Origin: Nocardioides jiangxiensis
Lineage (GTDB): Bacteria; Actinomycetota; Actinomycetes; Propionibacteriales; Nocardioidaceae
Length of the DNA stretch: 64,000 bases
NCBI RefSeq assembly: GCF_030580915.1
Contig: NZ_JAUQTA010000001.1
Coordinates: 1,178,001-1,242,000 of the forward strand
Direction: 5' to 3'
The translations under genes and the position numbers were made by a program. Positions 51,487 through 60,643 of the stretch are shown here, piece after piece (position 1 is the stretch's first letter; each line of letters opens with the position of its first letter). The notes below the pieces were generated by a model. The model was given only the letters and a program-made list of their open reading frames with translations, was not told the DNA's origin and ran no database searches.

Positions 51487-52728
51487 GTGACTGCACGGGC
51501 CCTCATCGCCACGCTCGCCGACCGGTGGGCGCGTCAGGGCTACCCGCAGTTCGTCTGGTGGATCCCGGCGGTCATGTACGTCTCCAGCACGTTCGCCTTC
51601 GTCGCCGCGATCGTCCAGCGCACCGGGCAGGACGCCGTGCTGCCCGCGTGGGGCCTCGTCGCCGTGGCCTCGCTCCCCTGGCTCGTCGACGCACTCGGCG
51701 GACGCCTGCCGTGGCTGCCCACGGTGGTCATCGCGACGGCACCGGTCGGCGCCCTGACGGTGCTCTACCCCGTCGACTACGACTTCGCCCTCTTCGCGCT
51801 CGTCATGCTCGCCGGCCACCTCGGCTCGCTGGAGCGCTTCGTCGACAGCGCGATCGGCGTCGCTCTGATGGCTGCGACGTTCGTGGGCCTGAGCGTCACC
51901 GGGCACCTGCCGGGCGTCGGCTTCTGGCTGACCACGCTGGTGATCGGCTGGGACATCGGCTTCATCATGCGGTTCCAGCAGCTGCGCATCGACGAGCAGG
52001 AGCGTGCCGCCAGCGACCGGCAGTCGCGCGCCGTCCTCGCCGAGCGGCAGCGCATCGCCCGTGAGGTCCACGACGTCATCGCCCACTCACTCTCCGTGAC
52101 CCTGCTGCACCTCTCGGCTGCGCGACGCTCCCTCGAGGACGAGGACGTCGACCTCGGCGAGGCCACCGACGCGCTGCGCGACGCGGAGTCGACCGGCCGC
52201 CAGGCGATGGCCGACATCCGCCAGACCGTCGGGCTCCTCGGCGTGGTCGCCGGCGAGGTGCACGCGACGCCCGACGCCCGGGACATCCCGGCGCTCGTAC
52301 AGCAGTTCGCCGACGCCGGGCTGCGGGTCACGCTCGACCTGACCGGCGACCCCGCGCTGGTCACGCCGTCCGTCGGCCTCGGCCTCTACCGGATCGTCCA
52401 GGAGTCGCTGGCCAACGTCGCGAAGCATGCCCCGGACGCGTCCGCGCGCGTCGTCGTCGACGTACGCCGGACCCGGCAGCGGGTGCGCGTCTGGAACTCC
52501 CTCGCCGCGCCGGCGGGGTCCGCGGGTGCCGACTGCGCGGGGATCCGGGGCATGGAGGAGCGGGCACGCCAGCTCGGCGGCACGCTGACGGCGGGGCCGG
52601 CCGACCAGGGGTGGCTCGTCGACCTGCAGACCCCCGCCAACCTCCGGTGCCGGCTCGGGTTCCCGGCCAAGGGACTGACGATGAGGAGCCTGCAGTCGCT
52701 GGGCTCCGGCGTGACGGAGAGCCGATGA
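51487..52728 (+). CDS. Sensor histidine kinase, NarL-type partner
   Basis: A 413-residue membrane kinase with about six hydrophobic segments in the first 160 residues and no large extracytoplasmic domain, a cytoplasmic HisKA_3 dimerisation domain with the phosphorylated His at about 195 (AREVHDVIAHSLS), an N box (YRIVQESLANVAKHA) and a G box (GIRGMEERARQLGG). GTG 51487 lies six bases after TACGCT with no ribosome-binding site except GGAG too close to it. Overlaps its response regulator by ATGA. Divergent from the MMPL exporter unit, which may be its target. Confidence 0.9.
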   Translation: MTARALIATLADRWARQGYPQFVWWIPAVMYVSSTFAFVAAIVQRTGQDAVLPAWGLVAVASLPWLVDALGGRLPWLPTVVIATAPVGALTVLYPVDYDFALFALVMLAGHLGSLERFVDSAIGVALMAATFVGLSVTGHLPGVGFWLTTLVIGWDIGFIMRFQQLRIDEQERAASDRQSRAVLAERQRIAREVHDVIAHSLSVTLLHLSAARRSLEDEDVDLGEATDALRDAESTGRQAMADIRQTVGLLGVVAGEVHATPDARDIPALVQQFADAGLRVTLDLTGDPALVTPSVGLGLYRIVQESLANVAKHAPDASARVVVDVRRTRQRVRVWNSLAAPAGSAGADCAGIRGMEERARQLGGTLTAGPADQGWLVDLQTPANLRCRLGFPAKGLTMRSLQSLGSGVTESR

Positions 52729-53381
52729 ACGACGTTCGCGTGCTGCTGGTCGACGACCAGGAGCTGGTCCGCTCCGGCCTGCGCCGGATCCTGCGCCGCA
52801 AGGACGGCTTCGAGATCGTCGGCGAGTGCGGCGACGGCGACGAGGTGCCGGCTGCGGTGGAGGCGCTCCAGCCGGACGTGGTGGTCATGGACCTGCGCAT
52901 GCGGCGGGTCGACGGCATCGAGGCGACCCGGCGCCTGGCCGCGACGCCTGCGTCACCGCCCGTGCTCGTGCTGACCACGTTCGACGACGACGAGCTGCTC
53001 TCGGGCGCCCTGCGGGCCGGAGCCGCCGGGTTCCTGCTGAAGGACTCTCCCGCCGAGGACCTGGTCCGCGCGGTCCACGCGGTCGCTGCCGGCCAGGCGC
53101 TGCTCGACCCGGCCGTGACCCAGCGCGTGCTCGCCGCCTACCGCGACGGCACCGGCCTGGCGACGGCCGGCGTGACCCCCGACGAGCTCACCGCACGCGA
53201 GATCGACGTGCTCCGCCTGATGGGTCGTGGCCTCTCCAACGGCGAGATCGCCGACGAGCTGGTCATCTCCGAGGTGACCGTGAAGAGCCACGTCGGACGG
53301 ATCTTCACCAAGCTCGACCTGCGGGACCGCGCCGCGGCGATCGTCTACGCCTTCGACGCAGGGGTCGTCAGCCCCCAGTAG
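52725..53381 (+). CDS. NarL/LuxR-type response regulator
   Basis: A 218-residue regulator with a receiver domain (Asp10 and Asp11, phosphorylated Asp56 in VVVMDLRMRR, Lys near 106 in FLLKDS) and a LuxR HTH (ELTAREIDVLRLMGRGLSNGEIADELVISEVTVKSHVGRIFTKL, about 152-197). It starts inside the kinase stop (ATGA). Its stop codon is directly followed by the 22-bp repeat modules listed at 53381-53467. Confidence 0.93.
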   Translation: MNDVRVLLVDDQELVRSGLRRILRRKDGFEIVGECGDGDEVPAAVEALQPDVVVMDLRMRRVDGIEATRRLAATPASPPVLVLTTFDDDELLSGALRAGAAGFLLKDSPAEDLVRAVHAVAAGQALLDPAVTQRVLAAYRDGTGLATAGVTPDELTAREIDVLRLMGRGLSNGEIADELVISEVTVKSHVGRIFTKLDLRDRAAAIVYAFDAGVVSPQ

Positions 53382-53467
53382 CGCCGGGACGGGGCCTGTG
53401 CCGCGCCGAGACGGGGCCTGTGCCGCGCCGAGACGGGGCTTGTGCCCGGCACAGGCCCCGTCTCGGC
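53381..53467. repeat. Three tandem 22-bp modules plus an inverted copy, acting as a terminator
   Basis: GCGCCGRGACGGGGCYTGTGCC repeats at 53381-53402, 53403-53424 and 53425-53446; GGCACAGGCCCCGTCTCGGC at 53448-53467 is the inverted copy and forms a long hairpin with the third. It ends both the response regulator (plus) and purA (minus, stop 53478). Confidence 0.85.
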
Positions 53468-53477
53468 GGGAGGGTGA

Positions 53478-54779
<1,302 letters not shown>

Positions 54780-54862
54780 CTACGGAGTCCCTCCGCCAGA
54801 GGCGGCTGCTCGACGCATGTGAGTACTTGTAGGTAGTGCAGTGTCCGGTCCAGAAACGCTTC

Positions 54863-54885
54863 GAGCCCCGGCAAGACCGGGGCTC
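54863..54885. other. Orphan stem-loop between purA and the lipid kinase gene
   Basis: GAGCCCCGG and CCGGGGCTC form a perfect 9-bp stem around CAAGA. It is upstream of both divergent genes, so it does not terminate either; it may be a leader structure or an end of an unseen transcript. Confidence 0.45.
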
Positions 54886-54966
54886 TTGCGGCCACACGTT
54901 ACCAAACCGGCCCCGAACACGGGGTTTCCACGCATGACCGTGGGGACCGCTGGCAACCTTGCCGGC

Positions 54967-55863
54967 ATGACCTCACTCCTCGTCGTGGCGAACGCCGCCG
55001 CGGGCACCGCGGACCGCGCCACCCTGGACCGCGCCCTCCTCGTGCTGGGCAAGGGGGCCGCCGTGGAGCTGGTGACCACCGCGTCGCCGGACGAGCTCGA
55101 CGCCGTCCTGGCGACGGCCGGGGACCGGATCGTGGTCGTCGCCGGCGGCGACGGCTCGCTGCATGCCGTGGTCAGCGCGCTCCACAGCCGCGGCGACCTC
55201 GCCGGGCGCACGCTGGGCCTGCTGCCGCTCGGCACCGGGAACGACTTCGCCCGGGGCACGGGCGTCCCCCTCGACATCGAGGAGGCTGCCCGCACCCTCC
55301 TCTCCGGTACGCCGACCCCGGTCGCGCTCCTCGTCGACGACCGCGGCGAGGTGGTGGTCAACAACGTGCACGCAGGCGCCGGTGCCGCGGCCAGCCGGAT
55401 CGGCGCCGCCGCGAAGGAGCGCCTCGGCACGGTCGGCCTCGGGCGCCTGGGCTACCCGCTCGGCGCACTGGTCACGGCCGTGCGCCCGCCGACCGTCCGG
55501 CTGCGCGTCGTCGTCGACGACCAGGTCCTCGCCGACCCCGCGGAGCCCACGCTGATGGTCGCCCTGGGCAACGGCCCCCGGGTCGGTGGCGGCGCCCCGA
55601 TCAACCCGGATGCCGACCCCGAGGACGGCGTCGTCGACGTCGTGCTCACCAAGCCTCTCGGCCCCCTCTCCCGCATCGGGTACGCCGCGCAGCTCGCCGT
55701 CGGCAGGCACCCGGGCAACGACCGCGTCGTGCACGTGACCGGCCGGACCGTCACCGTCCGCGGCGAGGGCTTCTGGTGCTCCGCGGACGGCGAGCTCGAG
55801 GGCCCGGTCACGGCGCGGACCTGGCGCATCGTGCCGTCGGCGTACTCCCTGCTGCTGCCCTGA
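54967..55863 (+). CDS. Diacylglycerol kinase-family lipid kinase
   Basis: A 298-residue DAGK/YegS-type kinase that phosphorylates lipid hydroxyls with ATP. The nucleotide motifs VVVAGGDGSLHAVV (GGDGT-like) and LGLLPLGTGNDFARG are both intact, and the C-terminal part is the usual beta-sandwich with VALGNGPRVGGG. ATG 54967 starts exactly at the family beginning (LLVVANAAAG); an in-frame ATG at 54934 is possible. Convergent with the second MMPL gene. Confidence 0.92.
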   Translation: MTSLLVVANAAAGTADRATLDRALLVLGKGAAVELVTTASPDELDAVLATAGDRIVVVAGGDGSLHAVVSALHSRGDLAGRTLGLLPLGTGNDFARGTGVPLDIEEAARTLLSGTPTPVALLVDDRGEVVVNNVHAGAGAAASRIGAAAKERLGTVGLGRLGYPLGALVTAVRPPTVRLRVVVDDQVLADPAEPTLMVALGNGPRVGGGAPINPDADPEDGVVDVVLTKPLGPLSRIGYAAQLAVGRHPGNDRVVHVTGRTVTVRGEGFWCSADGELEGPVTARTWRIVPSAYSLLLP

Positions 55864-55883
55864 GCCCGAGGGCCTGACGCAGC

Positions 55884-55921
55884 ACGACGGCCCCGCGTCG
55901 GGGAGGGTGCGGGGCCGTCGT
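55884..55921. terminator. Bidirectional terminator between the lipid kinase and MMPL genes
   Basis: ACGACGGCCCCGC pairs perfectly with GCGGGGCCGTCGT across a 12-base loop. Confidence 0.85.
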
Positions 55922-55931
55922 GGTCTCGGGG

Positions 55932-58256
55932 TCAGACGCCGGCCAGGACGCGGTCGCCCTCGTCCAGGTCGTCGTCGTGACGCGTGATCGACCGGCGCTC
56001 GAGCTTCTCGCCCTCGACGTCGACGTTGGGCAGGATCCGGTCGAGCCAGGCCGGGAGGTACCAGGCCTTCTCGCCGAGCAGGTACATCAGCGCCGGGATC
56101 AGCACGAGCCGCACGACGAAGGCGTCGAACAGCACCGCCAGGGCGAGTGCGAAGCCCATCGACTTCACGATCACGTCGTCCATCAGGATGAAGCCGGAGA
56201 AGACCGCGGCCATGATCACGGCCGCCGCCGTCACGACCCGGGCACTGTTGCGGAACCCGTCGACGACGGCCTCCCGCGTCGAGGCGCCGTGAACGTGTGC
56301 CTCCCGCATCCGGGTCACCAGGAAGACCTGGTAGTCCATCGCCAGACCGAAGACCACGCCGATCAGGAAGATCGGGATGAAGCTGACGATCGGCTGCTCC
56401 GGGAAGAGCCCGAACGCACCCTTCTGGAAGACCTCCACCGTCGCACCGAGCGTCGCCAGCACCGAGAGCAGGAAGCCCGCGGTCGCCGTCAGCGGCACCA
56501 GCAGCGAGCGGAAGACCAGCATCAGCAGGAGGAACGCCAGGCCGATGACGACCGCCAGGTAGGGCACGAGCGCACTGTTGAGCTTGTCGGAGATGTCGGC
56601 CATGACCGGCTGGGTGCCGGTGACGGCGAGGTCGACACCGGTCTCCTTCTCCACCGCCGGCTCGCCGGCGCGGATCGTCTTGAGCAGCGCGTCGGTGGCG
56701 GCGTCGTCCGGGCCGGTCTTCGGCTCGATCAGGATGACCGCACCCTTGTCGGTGCCCGGCTGGGCGACCACGCGGGCGACGCCGTCGAGCGAGCGCGCCC
56801 AGTCCGCCACCTTCGTGTACGCCGCCTGCTTGCTCGCCGCGTCTCCGGTGAGGCCGCGGGCGTCGACGACCAGCATCATCGGGTCGAGCCGGCCGGGCCC
56901 GAAGCCCTCCTCGATCAGCTGGACCGCCTGGTAGCGCGAGCTGTCGGCAGGCGCCGTGGCGTCACCCGGCATGCCGAGGTGGAGGTCCTTGAAGGGCAGG
57001 GCGACGGCGCCGAGCGCGATGACGACGGCGAGCGCCCAGACGACCGGCTTGCGCCCGATCAGGCGGGCGAAGCGGACGCCGTTGTTGAGCACCGCACCGT
57101 CGGCGTCGCGCCGCGGGACGTAGCGGCGCACGCGGCCGCCGAACGCCTTCGACTTGAGCATGCCGAGCAGCGCCGGCAGCAGCGTCAGGGCCACGAGGAC
57201 CGCGACGGTGACGGTGATCGCGGCACCGATGCCCATCCAGCCCAGGAAGGGGATCCCGACGACGGTCAGCGCCGCCAGCGCGATGATCACGGTCAGGCCG
57301 GCGAAGACGACGGCCGACCCCGCGGTGCCGACCGCCAGGCCGGCGGCTTCCTCACGGTCATCGGTGTGCTCGAGCTCGCTGCGGTAGCGGCTGAGGATGA
57401 AGAGCGTGTAGTCGATGCCGACCGCGAGGCCGATCATCATGCCGAGCATCGGGGTCGAGGACGGCAGCTCGGTGAACGCCGTCAGCGCGGTGATGCCGAT
57501 GCTGCCGAGGGCCACACCGATGATCGCGGTGACGATCGGGAGACCGGCGGCCACGAGGGCACCGAAGGTGAGGACCAGGACGACGAGCGCGATCGCGATG
57601 CCGACGAGCTCGGCGGTCGCGTTGGCGCCACCGGCGGCCTGCATGCCCGCGCCGCGGACCTCGATCTGGAGGCCGGTCGCCTTCGCCACCTTCGCCGCGG
57701 TGTCGAGCACCTCGGTCTGCATCGCGGGCGTGACGTCGGCGACGGACTTCACCTGGAAGGTCGTCGAGATGAGGCCGATGCGGCCGTCAGCGGAGAGCGA
57801 GGGCTGCGCGGCCAGCTGTGCCTGGAGGATGGCGGCGGCCTGGTCGACGGAGACGCCCAACGCCTTCGCGGTGGCGGGAGCCGCAGCCTTCGCCTGGGCC
57901 GGGGTCCACAGGTACGGGATCTGGTCCGGGACCTTGTCCAGCGCGCCGAGCGCGCTGGTCAGCTGCGTCACGTCGTCGGCGTACTTCTTCTCGGTGAGGG
58001 CGTGGCCCTTCGGCGCCGCGACGACGACCTCGATCGAGGCCGCCTCCGTCGGCGACTGGGCGCCGTCCATCAGCTCGGGCAGCTTCTCGGATGCCTCGAC
58101 GGACTCCAGGCCCGGGATCGTGAAGGCGTCGGAGAAGGGCTTGCTCATCGTGCCGGCGACACCACCGACGACACCGATGACGAGCAGCCAGCCGACGAGG
58201 AAGAAGGGCCAGCGGCGGTACGCCGTCTTGCCGAGGCGGTAGAGCAGGGATGCCAT
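55932..58256 (-). CDS. MMPL/RND-family transporter
   Basis: A 774-residue RND transporter with two MMPL halves, each with six or so helices, and two extracytoplasmic loops; GIAIALVVLVLTFGALVAAGLPIVTAIIGVALG and IGLAVGIDYTLFILSRYRSEL (with the Gly-Ile-Asp-Tyr relay motif) mark the first half, GVVFGLAMDYQVFLVTRMREA the second. This is the trehalose-monomycolate/lipid exporter superfamily, but no mycolic acid genes are seen in the window. AGGAG lies nine bases before ATG 58256. It is upstream of, and divergent from, lysS. Confidence 0.92.
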   Translation of the reverse strand: MASLLYRLGKTAYRRWPFFLVGWLLVIGVVGGVAGTMSKPFSDAFTIPGLESVEASEKLPELMDGAQSPTEAASIEVVVAAPKGHALTEKKYADDVTQLTSALGALDKVPDQIPYLWTPAQAKAAAPATAKALGVSVDQAAAILQAQLAAQPSLSADGRIGLISTTFQVKSVADVTPAMQTEVLDTAAKVAKATGLQIEVRGAGMQAAGGANATAELVGIAIALVVLVLTFGALVAAGLPIVTAIIGVALGSIGITALTAFTELPSSTPMLGMMIGLAVGIDYTLFILSRYRSELEHTDDREEAAGLAVGTAGSAVVFAGLTVIIALAALTVVGIPFLGWMGIGAAITVTVAVLVALTLLPALLGMLKSKAFGGRVRRYVPRRDADGAVLNNGVRFARLIGRKPVVWALAVVIALGAVALPFKDLHLGMPGDATAPADSSRYQAVQLIEEGFGPGRLDPMMLVVDARGLTGDAASKQAAYTKVADWARSLDGVARVVAQPGTDKGAVILIEPKTGPDDAATDALLKTIRAGEPAVEKETGVDLAVTGTQPVMADISDKLNSALVPYLAVVIGLAFLLLMLVFRSLLVPLTATAGFLLSVLATLGATVEVFQKGAFGLFPEQPIVSFIPIFLIGVVFGLAMDYQVFLVTRMREAHVHGASTREAVVDGFRNSARVVTAAAVIMAAVFSGFILMDDVIVKSMGFALALAVLFDAFVVRLVLIPALMYLLGEKAWYLPAWLDRILPNVDVEGEKLERRSITRHDDDLDEGDRVLAGV

Positions 58257-58425
58257 GGGTGGGCGCTCCTTTGGAGATCGGGAATGCCCATATCGTTGCA
58301 GTCCCCAAAGTTCAGCGGGAGCGACTTTGGTCGAGCGTGGGTGTGACTCCGGTAGCGTTTCGGCCTGCACGTGAGCGCTCACGGGCACGGACTTGGCGAT
58401 GGAATGCGGTAGGGAGCGGGCAGCG

Positions 58426-60153
58426 ATGGCACGAGGCGGCAAGCAGCAGGAGCCCACGGACTGGGTGACCCGCGCCGCGGACGACGCGATCCGGCACGCG
58501 GCGGGCTCCGGCGACCCGGCTGCGATGGCGGCGTACGTCGAGGGCGGGGGGCTCGTCACCGTGGCCTCCGGCGCCTCCCCCTCGGGCCCGATCCACCTCG
58601 GCAACCTGCGCGAGTTCCTCACCCCGCACTTCGTGGCCGAGGAGCTCCGCCGCCGCGGCGTGAAGACCCGCCACCTCCACTCGTGGGACGACTTCGACCG
58701 CTACCGCAAGGTCGGCGCGGGCATCCCGCCGGAGTGGGCCGAGCACATCGGCAAGCCGCTGACGGCTGTCCCGGACCCGTTCGGCTGCCACGACAACTGG
58801 GCCGAGCACTTCAAGGCTCCGCTGCGGGCTGCCCTGCAGGAGATGGGCGTCGAGGTCGAGGAGATCTCCCAGACCGAGATGTACCGCTCGGGCGCCTACC
58901 GCGACCGGATCCTCCACGCCGTCGCGAACCGCGACGCGATCGAGCGCGTGCTCGCGACGTACCGGACGAAGCCGGGCCAGCAGGCCGCCGAGGTCGAGGA
59001 CGAGCAGGAGGCCGCAGCCCTGGCCGACTCGGTCGCTGCCGCCGAGGACCTGGACCGCTTCCCGTACAAGCCGTGGTGCGGCCGGTGCGGCAAGGACACC
59101 ACGTCGGTGTCGTCCTACTCGGACGAGACCCATGACCTCGCCTACACCTGCACCTCGTGCGGCTTCGAGGGCTCGACCAACCTCGCCACCGAGGACAACG
59201 GCAAGCTGGTCTGGAAGGTCGACTGGCCGATGCGCTGGGCCTTCGAGGGCGTCAACTTCGAGCCCGGTGGCCTCGACCACTCGACGCCCGGCTCGTCGTA
59301 CACCGTCGGCAAGGAGCTCGTCTCCGAGGTCTTCGGCGGCCGTGCCCCGGCGTACGTCGCCTACGCCTTCGTCGGCTTCGCCGGCATGCAGAAGATGTCG
59401 TCGTCCTCGGGCGGTGTGCCGATCCCCGCCGACGCACTCAAGGTCCTCGAGGCCCCGATGGTGCGCTGGCTCTACGCACGCAAGCAGCCGAAGCAGGCCT
59501 TCACCATCGACTTCGGCCCCGAGGTCGTCCGCCTGTACGACGAGTGGGACGCGCTCGGCAAGAAGGCCGCCAACCCGGAGAAGCGCGACGGCGCCGTCCT
59601 CGCCTGGGAGCGGGCCGTGTCGACCTCGTCGGCCGGTGTCCTTCCCGTGTCGCCCGTGACCGTGCCCTTCCGGGTGCTCTCCGGCGTCGCCGACGTCACC
59701 GCCGGCTCCGCCGAGCAGATCTCGCGCATCGTGTCGCACGTGGGCTACGCCCACGACTCGGTCGCCGACCTCGAGCCCCGCCTGGGCCGCGCCATGAACT
59801 GGACCGAGGAGTTCGTCCCGGAGTCAGAGCGCACGATCGTCCGCGAGTCTGCCGATGTCGAGCTGCTCGGCTCCCTGGGCGCCACGGAGCAGCAGTGGCT
59901 CTCGCTGCTGCTGGAGCACCTGCCGACCGGGGAGCTCGAGCTCGACGAGGTCACCACCCTGGTCTACGGCGTTCCCAAGCTGGCCGCCGGGCTGGCGCTC
60001 GAGGACCAGCCGACCGAGCAGGTCAAGGCCGACCAGAAGGCCTTCTTCACGCTGCTCTACAACCTGCTGGTCTCGGCCGAGCGCGGCCCGCGCCTGCCCA
60101 CGCTGATCGTGGCGCTGGGTGCGGAGAAGGTGCGGAGCCTGCTCTCCGCCTGA
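58426..60153 (+). CDS. lysS: Lysyl-tRNA synthetase, class I
   Basis: A 575-residue class I LysRS (Rossmann fold), the archaeal-type enzyme unrelated to the common class II enzyme. The HIGH-like motif is SGPIHLGNLREF (about residue 53) and KMSKS appears as QKMSSSSGGV (about 325). A zinc site may be formed by CGRCGK and CTSCG (about 222-252). The C-terminal helical anticodon domain is complete. AGGGAG precedes ATG 58426 at nine bases. It could be the only LysRS or a second copy beside class II; the window does not show. Confidence 0.95.
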   Translation: MARGGKQQEPTDWVTRAADDAIRHAAGSGDPAAMAAYVEGGGLVTVASGASPSGPIHLGNLREFLTPHFVAEELRRRGVKTRHLHSWDDFDRYRKVGAGIPPEWAEHIGKPLTAVPDPFGCHDNWAEHFKAPLRAALQEMGVEVEEISQTEMYRSGAYRDRILHAVANRDAIERVLATYRTKPGQQAAEVEDEQEAAALADSVAAAEDLDRFPYKPWCGRCGKDTTSVSSYSDETHDLAYTCTSCGFEGSTNLATEDNGKLVWKVDWPMRWAFEGVNFEPGGLDHSTPGSSYTVGKELVSEVFGGRAPAYVAYAFVGFAGMQKMSSSSGGVPIPADALKVLEAPMVRWLYARKQPKQAFTIDFGPEVVRLYDEWDALGKKAANPEKRDGAVLAWERAVSTSSAGVLPVSPVTVPFRVLSGVADVTAGSAEQISRIVSHVGYAHDSVADLEPRLGRAMNWTEEFVPESERTIVRESADVELLGSLGATEQQWLSLLLEHLPTGELELDEVTTLVYGVPKLAAGLALEDQPTEQVKADQKAFFTLLYNLLVSAERGPRLPTLIVALGAEKVRSLLSA

Positions 60154-60155
60154 GC

Positions 60156-60563
60156 TCAGTCGTCCAGCAGCACGTCGTACGCCGTGGGGCTGCTGCTGCG
60201 CAGGAACTCCGCGCAGCGCTGCCACTCCTCGTCCTCCCCGATGACGCGCGCGGCCTCCGCGAGCAGCGCCAGGCACTGGAGGAAGCCGCGGTTGGCCTCG
60301 TGCTCCCACGGGACCGGTCCGTTGCCGCGCCAGCCGTTGCGGCGCAGCAGGTCGAGCGCACGGTGGTAGCCGACCCTGGCGTAGGCGTAGACCGCGAGGT
60401 CCGGTGCCCCGGCGTCGCGGGCGGCGACGGCCAGCGCCGCCCAGGCCGTCGGCGAGGCGGGGTGGCGACGGGTGACGTCCATCGGCTCGGCACCCTGTGC
60501 GAGCTCGACGGCCGCGGGGTCGTCGGGCAGGTGGACGGGGTCGGGGCCGGCGAGGAGATCCAT
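60156..60563 (-). CDS. DUF3151 family protein
   Basis: A 135-residue conserved actinobacterial protein, probably TPR-like helical. It contains MDLLAGPDPVHLPDDP at the start and VGYHRALDLLRRNGWRGNGPVPWEHEANRGFLQCLALLAEAA, the most conserved part of DUF3151. Genes of this family lie between fba and purA in mycobacteria too (Rv0360c region), so the synteny is old. Function unknown. Confidence 0.9.
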   Translation of the reverse strand: MDLLAGPDPVHLPDDPAAVELAQGAEPMDVTRRHPASPTAWAALAVAARDAGAPDLAVYAYARVGYHRALDLLRRNGWRGNGPVPWEHEANRGFLQCLALLAEAARVIGEDEEWQRCAEFLRSSSPTAYDVLLDD

Positions 60564-60643
60564 GGCCCACACCCTGCCACGCCCCGCCGACATTCCTCCT
60601 GCGGGAGGATCCGCATGTCAGTGGCCGGTGCTTGGATGAGCCC

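Noticed and set aside
53381..53467. CRISPR array
   Set aside because: The 22-bp copies are contiguous with no spacers, and no cas gene is nearby.
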